A stretch of 64,000 nucleotides of DNA, from positions 3,981,085 through 4,045,084 of the forward strand of contig NZ_CP049780.1 in NCBI RefSeq assembly GCF_011193355.1, read 5' to 3'. The DNA comes from Streptomyces sp. JB150. Its GTDB lineage: Bacteria > Actinomycetota > Actinomycetes > Streptomycetales > Streptomycetaceae. Position 1 is the stretch's first letter. Each line of letters begins with the position of its first letter. The notes under the pieces are model-generated. The model did not search any database and was not told the origin of the DNA. It worked only from the letters and a program-made list of their open reading frames with translations. The position numbers and the translations under genes are program-made. Shown piece after piece: positions 60,291 through 64,000 of the stretch.

Positions 60291-63200
60291 TCACTCCTCG
60301 CAGGGCGGGTCGTACGACAGCCGCGGAAGGTACTCGTTCCACTTCTCCCGCGTCAGCACGCCCCGCGTGGTCGCGCAGATGTGCCGGATCGCCGAGTCGA
60401 CGTCGAGGTTCCACAGCCGCACGGTGTCGGTGCCGCTGGACACGCCGAGCATGTGACCGGCGGGGCTGAAGGACAGGAAGTTGCCGGTCTTGGCGTTGGG
60501 GCTCATCGACTGGCCGATCGGTGCCGCGTCCGCCGGGCTGGCCACGTCCCACAGCCGGACCGTGTTGTCGTTGCCGCCGCTCGCCAGGGTGCGGCCGTCG
60601 CGGCTGAACGTCAGCGACACGACCGCCTCGGTGTGCCCGGTCAGGGTGGCGGCGGGGCGGGCGCCGCGGGCGGGGTCGGAGAGGTCCCACAGCCGGACGG
60701 TGTCGTCGTCCCCGCCGCCGGCCAGCGTGCTCCCGTCAGGGCTGAAGGCGAGCACGTTGATCGGTCCCCGGTGGTCGGTGAGCGGCACGTCCAGGCGGGT
60801 GGCGCGGGCCGGGTCGGTGACGTTCCACAGCCGCACGGTGCCGTCGGCGCTGCTGCTCGCCAGGGTGTGCCCGTCGGGGCTGAAGACGAGGGCGTTGACG
60901 TACCCCTTGTGGCCGGTGAGGGGCGCGCCGAGCGGCACCGGCCGGGCCGGGTCGGCGACGTTCCACAGCCGTACGGTGCGGTCGTCGTACGCGGTCGCCA
61001 GGGTGCGCCCGTCGGGGGCGAAGGCCAGCGCGTCGGGGGAGGCGAAGCGGGTGCGCAGGGCGATCGGCGGGCCGGCCGCCACCGGGTGCGCGGGGTCCGT
61101 GACGTCCCACAGGTGCACCGACCGCTGGAGGGTCTGCACGGCGAGCAGGTGCCCGTCGGGCGAGAAGGCCAGCGCCCGCTCACCGCCGTCCGCCGGCATG
61201 AACGCCCGGCCCAGCCGCACCGGCCGCGCCGGCCGCCGTACGTCCCACAGCCGCACCTTGCCGTCCCGCGCCGCGGTGGCCAGCACCCGCCCGTCCGGCC
61301 GGAACGCCCCGCTGCGGCCGATCATGTCCGAGGTCGGCACCGTCCACAGCCGCACCTTGCTGTCGCCGCTGCCGGTGGCCAGGGTGCGCCCGTCGGGGCT
61401 GAACCCGAGCGCGTACATCTCCCCGCTGCTGCCCGCCAGCGGCTCGCCGACCTGCGAGGGGTACGCCGGATCGCTGACGTTCCACAGGCTGGCGGTGCTG
61501 TCCGCGCTGGCGGCGGCGAGGGTGCGCCCGTCGGGGCTGAACGCCACCGACCAGACGGGACCGGTGTGCGCGGTGAGCGGGGGACCGAGCTGGGCGCTGT
61601 CCGCGGGTGCGGCCGGGTCCCACAGCCGTACGGTGTCGTCGGCGCCGCCGCTGGCGAGGGTGCGCCCGTCGGGGCTGAACGCCACCGAGTGCACGGTCTC
61701 CGTGTGCCCGCGCAGTGTGCCGAGGGCCCGCGCCCGCCGCGGGTCCGCCACGTCCCACCGCCGGATCGTGTGGTCGTCGCCCCCGGCCGCCAGGGTCCGC
61801 CCGTCGGGGGCGAACGCCACGGACCGTACGGCCGCCCGGTGCCCCGTCAGCTCGGCGACGCGCCCGGCCCGTCCGGGGTCGGAGACGTCCCACAGGCCCA
61901 CGGTGCGGTCCTCGCTGGCGGAGGCGAGGGTACGGCCGTCCGGGCTGAACGCCACCAGGTAGACCGTGCCCTCGTGACCGGTCAGCGGCGCGCCCAGCGG
62001 ACGCGGGCGCGCCGGGTCCCGTACGTCCCACAGCCGGATCACGCCGTCGTCGCCCGCGCTGGCCAGGGTGCGGCCGTCCGGGCTGAAGACCGCGCTGCTC
62101 ACCCAGGAGCGGTGCCCGGCGAGCGGCGCGCCCAGCGGGGCCGGCCGGGTCGGGTCCGCCACGTTCCACAGGCGTACGGTGCGGTCGTAGGAGGCGGTGG
62201 CCAGGGTGCGGCCGTCGGGACTGAACGAGGTCAGGTAGACCGCGCCGGTGTGGCCGAGCAGCGGGGTGGCCAGCGGGGCGTTCACGATCGAGATCAGCCG
62301 GTTGTTCGTGCCGGCGTCGTCCGGGCGGAGCCGGTGCGCCACCAGGTCCAGCTGCGCGGACAGCGACGGGTCGGTGTACTGCACCCGGTCCGCCTCGGCG
62401 ACCACCTGCTCGAACACCGCGTCGTCCCGCTGCTGGAAGGCCACCACCGCCGCCCCGACCGCCACCAGCGCCAGCGCCACCAGCGCGGCGACCGCGCCCC
62501 GGCTGAGCCAGGCGGTACGGCGGCGCAGCCGCACCGACGCGGCCAGGAACTCCACCGCGCCGCGGGTGAGGTAGGTGTTCCCGGCCGACTTCGCCCAGCT
62601 CTCCGCCTGCTCCAGCCGCGACCCCCGGTACAGCAGCGCCGGGTCGCGGTGCGAGGCCTCCCAGGCCCGGCCGTCCTCCTCCAGCCGTTGGCGCAGCAGG
62701 TTGCCGCCGCGGTCCTCGTCGATCCACTCCCGCAGCCGGGGCCAGGCGTGCAGCAGCGCCTCGTGGGTGATCTCCACGGTGTCCGCGTCGAGGGTGACGA
62801 GCCGGGCGCGGACCAGCGCCTCCAGCGACTCCTCCGTCTTGCGCGGGTCGGCCGACTCCTCCGCGAGCTGCCGGCGGGTGCCGCGCCGCCGGGTCGCGGC
62901 GGTGTCCTCGCCGACCCGGACCAGCCGCAGCAGCAGTAATCGGGCGGCCGTCCGGGCCGCCGGGTCCAGCCCCGACCAGGCCCGCTCGGCGGTCGCGGCC
63001 ACCGCGCCCTGGATACCGCCCGCCGCCCGGTAGCCGGCCAAGGTCAGCCGGCCCGCCTTGCGGCGCTGCCAGGTGGCGAGCAGGGCGTGCGAGAGCAGCG
63101 GCAGCACGCCCGCGTCGTGGGCGCCGCGCGGCCCGTCGGAGCTGACCTCCCGCACGATCAGCTCGGCCAGTCCCGGCTCCAGCTCCAGCCCCACCGCCTT

Positions 63201-64000
63201 GGCCGGGCCGGTGACGGCCTCCCGCAGCTCGGCGGTGGTCAACGGGCCGAGCACCATGTGCCGGTGCTGCAGGGCGTCGGCGAGTTCGGGGTGGTGCAGG
63301 CACTGGTCGTAGAAGTCGGCTCTTATGCCGAGCAGGACCAGGACGGGGGGAGTGGGGGCGGGGGTGGGATCGGTGGCGGGTTCGGTGGGGGTGGCGGGGG
63401 TGCGGGGGGCGCGTTCGCTGGGGTCCGTGGGGGTGCTGGGGCTGCTGGGGCCGGGGTTGCCAACGGCGCCGGGGCTGTCGTTGCCGGGGGCGCGTCCTGT
63501 GGGAGCACCGGAGACGCTGGAGTCGAGGGGACCGCTGGGCGCATCGAGGCCGGCGAGGCTGGCGGGGCCACCGGCGCGTTCAGGGTGATCGGGGCCGCCG
63601 AGACCATCGGGGCGACCAGGGCGACCGGGGCGACCAGGGCGACCAGGGCGACCGGGGTGACCGGGGTGACCGGGCTGACTGCGGCGGCCTGAGTCACCGG
63701 AGCCGTCACGGTCATCGGGACGGCTCCCCTCACGTAAGCCGCCCGGGTCCCGGTGGTCGCCGGAGCCACCGGGGCGGCCTGGTGCACCGGGGCGACCCCA
63801 GTCCCCCCGTCCGCCGGAGGCGTCGATGCCGTCGGGGGAGCAGGCGGCGTGCAGGAGGCGGATGAAGGTGCGGCGGTCGGCCTCCTCGGCGCAGAGGGTG
63901 AACGTCTCCTCGAACTGGTCCACGATCACGACCGGCCGGGCGCCGGGCCCCGCCCAGGCGGCGAAGACCTCCCGCACCGCGCGGGCGAACTCCGGGCGGT
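60291..64000 (-). CDS. STAND NTPase-WD40 repeat protein, N-terminus beyond window
   Basis: The visible 1236 or so residues start within the NTPase: RPVVIVDQFEETF is Walker B, LLGIRADFYDQCL the following strand, with a Gly/Pro insertion of about 160 residues between. Then come an arm (VLPLLSHALLATWQRRKAGRLTLAGY, ITHEALLHAWPRLREWIDEDR), one membrane helix (RGAVAALVALALVAVGAAVVAF) and 14 WD40 units with the SPDGRTLA signature, two seven-bladed propellers, ending in a tail like that of the protein at 32038. Two TTA codons (62937-62939, 63735-63737) imply bldA dependence. The frame is open to the window edge; Walker A and any N-terminal effector domain are unseen. Confidence 0.88.
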   Translation of the reverse strand, partial: RPEFARAVREVFAAWAGPGARPVVIVDQFEETFTLCAEEADRRTFIRLLHAACSPDGIDASGGRGDWGRPGAPGRPGGSGDHRDPGGLREGSRPDDRDGSGDSGRRSQPGHPGHPGRPGRPGRPGRPGRPDGLGGPDHPERAGGPASLAGLDAPSGPLDSSVSGAPTGRAPGNDSPGAVGNPGPSSPSTPTDPSERAPRTPATPTEPATDPTPAPTPPVLVLLGIRADFYDQCLHHPELADALQHRHMVLGPLTTAELREAVTGPAKAVGLELEPGLAELIVREVSSDGPRGAHDAGVLPLLSHALLATWQRRKAGRLTLAGYRAAGGIQGAVAATAERAWSGLDPAARTAARLLLLRLVRVGEDTAATRRRGTRRQLAEESADPRKTEESLEALVRARLVTLDADTVEITHEALLHAWPRLREWIDEDRGGNLLRQRLEEDGRAWEASHRDPALLYRGSRLEQAESWAKSAGNTYLTRGAVEFLAASVRLRRRTAWLSRGAVAALVALALVAVGAAVVAFQQRDDAVFEQVVAEADRVQYTDPSLSAQLDLVAHRLRPDDAGTNNRLISIVNAPLATPLLGHTGAVYLTSFSPDGRTLATASYDRTVRLWNVADPTRPAPLGAPLAGHRSWVSSAVFSPDGRTLASAGDDGVIRLWDVRDPARPRPLGAPLTGHEGTVYLVAFSPDGRTLASASEDRTVGLWDVSDPGRAGRVAELTGHRAAVRSVAFAPDGRTLAAGGDDHTIRRWDVADPRRARALGTLRGHTETVHSVAFSPDGRTLASGGADDTVRLWDPAAPADSAQLGPPLTAHTGPVWSVAFSPDGRTLAAASADSTASLWNVSDPAYPSQVGEPLAGSSGEMYALGFSPDGRTLATGSGDSKVRLWTVPTSDMIGRSGAFRPDGRVLATAARDGKVRLWDVRRPARPVRLGRAFMPADGGERALAFSPDGHLLAVQTLQRSVHLWDVTDPAHPVAAGPPIALRTRFASPDALAFAPDGRTLATAYDDRTVRLWNVADPARPVPLGAPLTGHKGYVNALVFSPDGHTLASSSADGTVRLWNVTDPARATRLDVPLTDHRGPINVLAFSPDGSTLAGGGDDDTVRLWDLSDPARGARPAATLTGHTEAVVSLTFSRDGRTLASGGNDNTVRLWDVASPADAAPIGQSMSPNAKTGNFLSFSPAGHMLGVSSGTDTVRLWNLDVDSAIRHICATTRGVLTREKWNEYLPRLSYDPPCEE
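63611..63673. repeat. 9-bp coding repeat, seven copies, encoding a collagen-like GRP tract
   Basis: Seven copies of GGYGACCRG lie end to end. On the coding (reverse) strand they give GRP/GHP tripeptide repeats inside the NTPase-domain insertion of the STAND protein. The nine-base period keeps the frame, so copy number can vary without breaking the gene. Confidence 0.85.

Overview
The window is chromosomal DNA from a Streptomyces-type actinobacterium. The signs are very high GC, frequent GTG and some TTG starts, near absence of TTA codons (three seen, all in two genes), many leaderless-looking promoters (TANNNT 6-8 bases before the start codon), and actinobacterial families such as DUF2617, DUF3151, DUF5063, a SigE-family sigma factor and EACC1. 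No rRNA, tRNA, CRISPR array, insertion sequence or integrase was found. Most of the window is ordinary chromosomal core, with patches of accessory or decaying material.

Layout. 1-11.5 kb: cell-wall and primary metabolism (YbjN protein, DapC-like aminotransferase, penicillin-binding-protein-like lipoprotein, membrane spermidine synthase, a broken two-component remnant, CoxG-like protein, aldose epimerase, pyrE, fba). 11.6-17.5 kb: MFS exporter, DUF3151, then a tryptophan-to-anthranilate set (kynA, kynU, alpha/beta hydrolase) with a TetR regulator. 17.5-23 kb: a truncated alpha/beta hydrolase fused to a sensor kinase, then two paralogous kinase-regulator pairs sharing one promoter architecture. 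23-29 kb: P450, drug-type ABC exporter with divergent MarR regulator, Uma2 protein, DAG-kinase-like protein. 29-31.4 kb: purA and an HbpS-like protein.

31.6-36.7 kb holds the most unusual unit: a small EACC1 protein immediately followed by a 1541-residue caspase-STAND NTPase-WD40 protein. This is the layout of computationally predicted actinobacterial immune or programmed-death systems. 36.7-44.1 kb: GntR regulator and class III aminotransferase, PfpI-MarR pair behind tandem operators, a receptor Ser/Thr kinase, and a SLATT-like two-helix membrane protein. 44.4-48.7 kb: ybaB-recR-DUF5063 and the aspartate pathway pair ask-asd. 48.9-60 kb: SigE-family sigma factor operon, SURF1, S9 peptidase, a two-domain RCK channel-like protein, a YraQ/TIGR03943 permease pair, SDR, ferredoxin, glycosyltransferase and a UTRA-only protein. 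60.3 kb to the end: a second STAND-WD40 giant, cut by the window edge, with two TTA codons and a collagen-like insertion inside its NTPase domain.

How the genes work together: kynA, hydrolase and kynU would take tryptophan to anthranilate; dapC, ask and asd belong to the aspartate/lysine/diaminopimelate route; the duplicated two-component pairs probably share or cross-regulate promoters. The two STAND-WD40 proteins, with EACC1 and possibly the SLATT protein, suggest a conflict or cell-fate layer set inside core chromosome.
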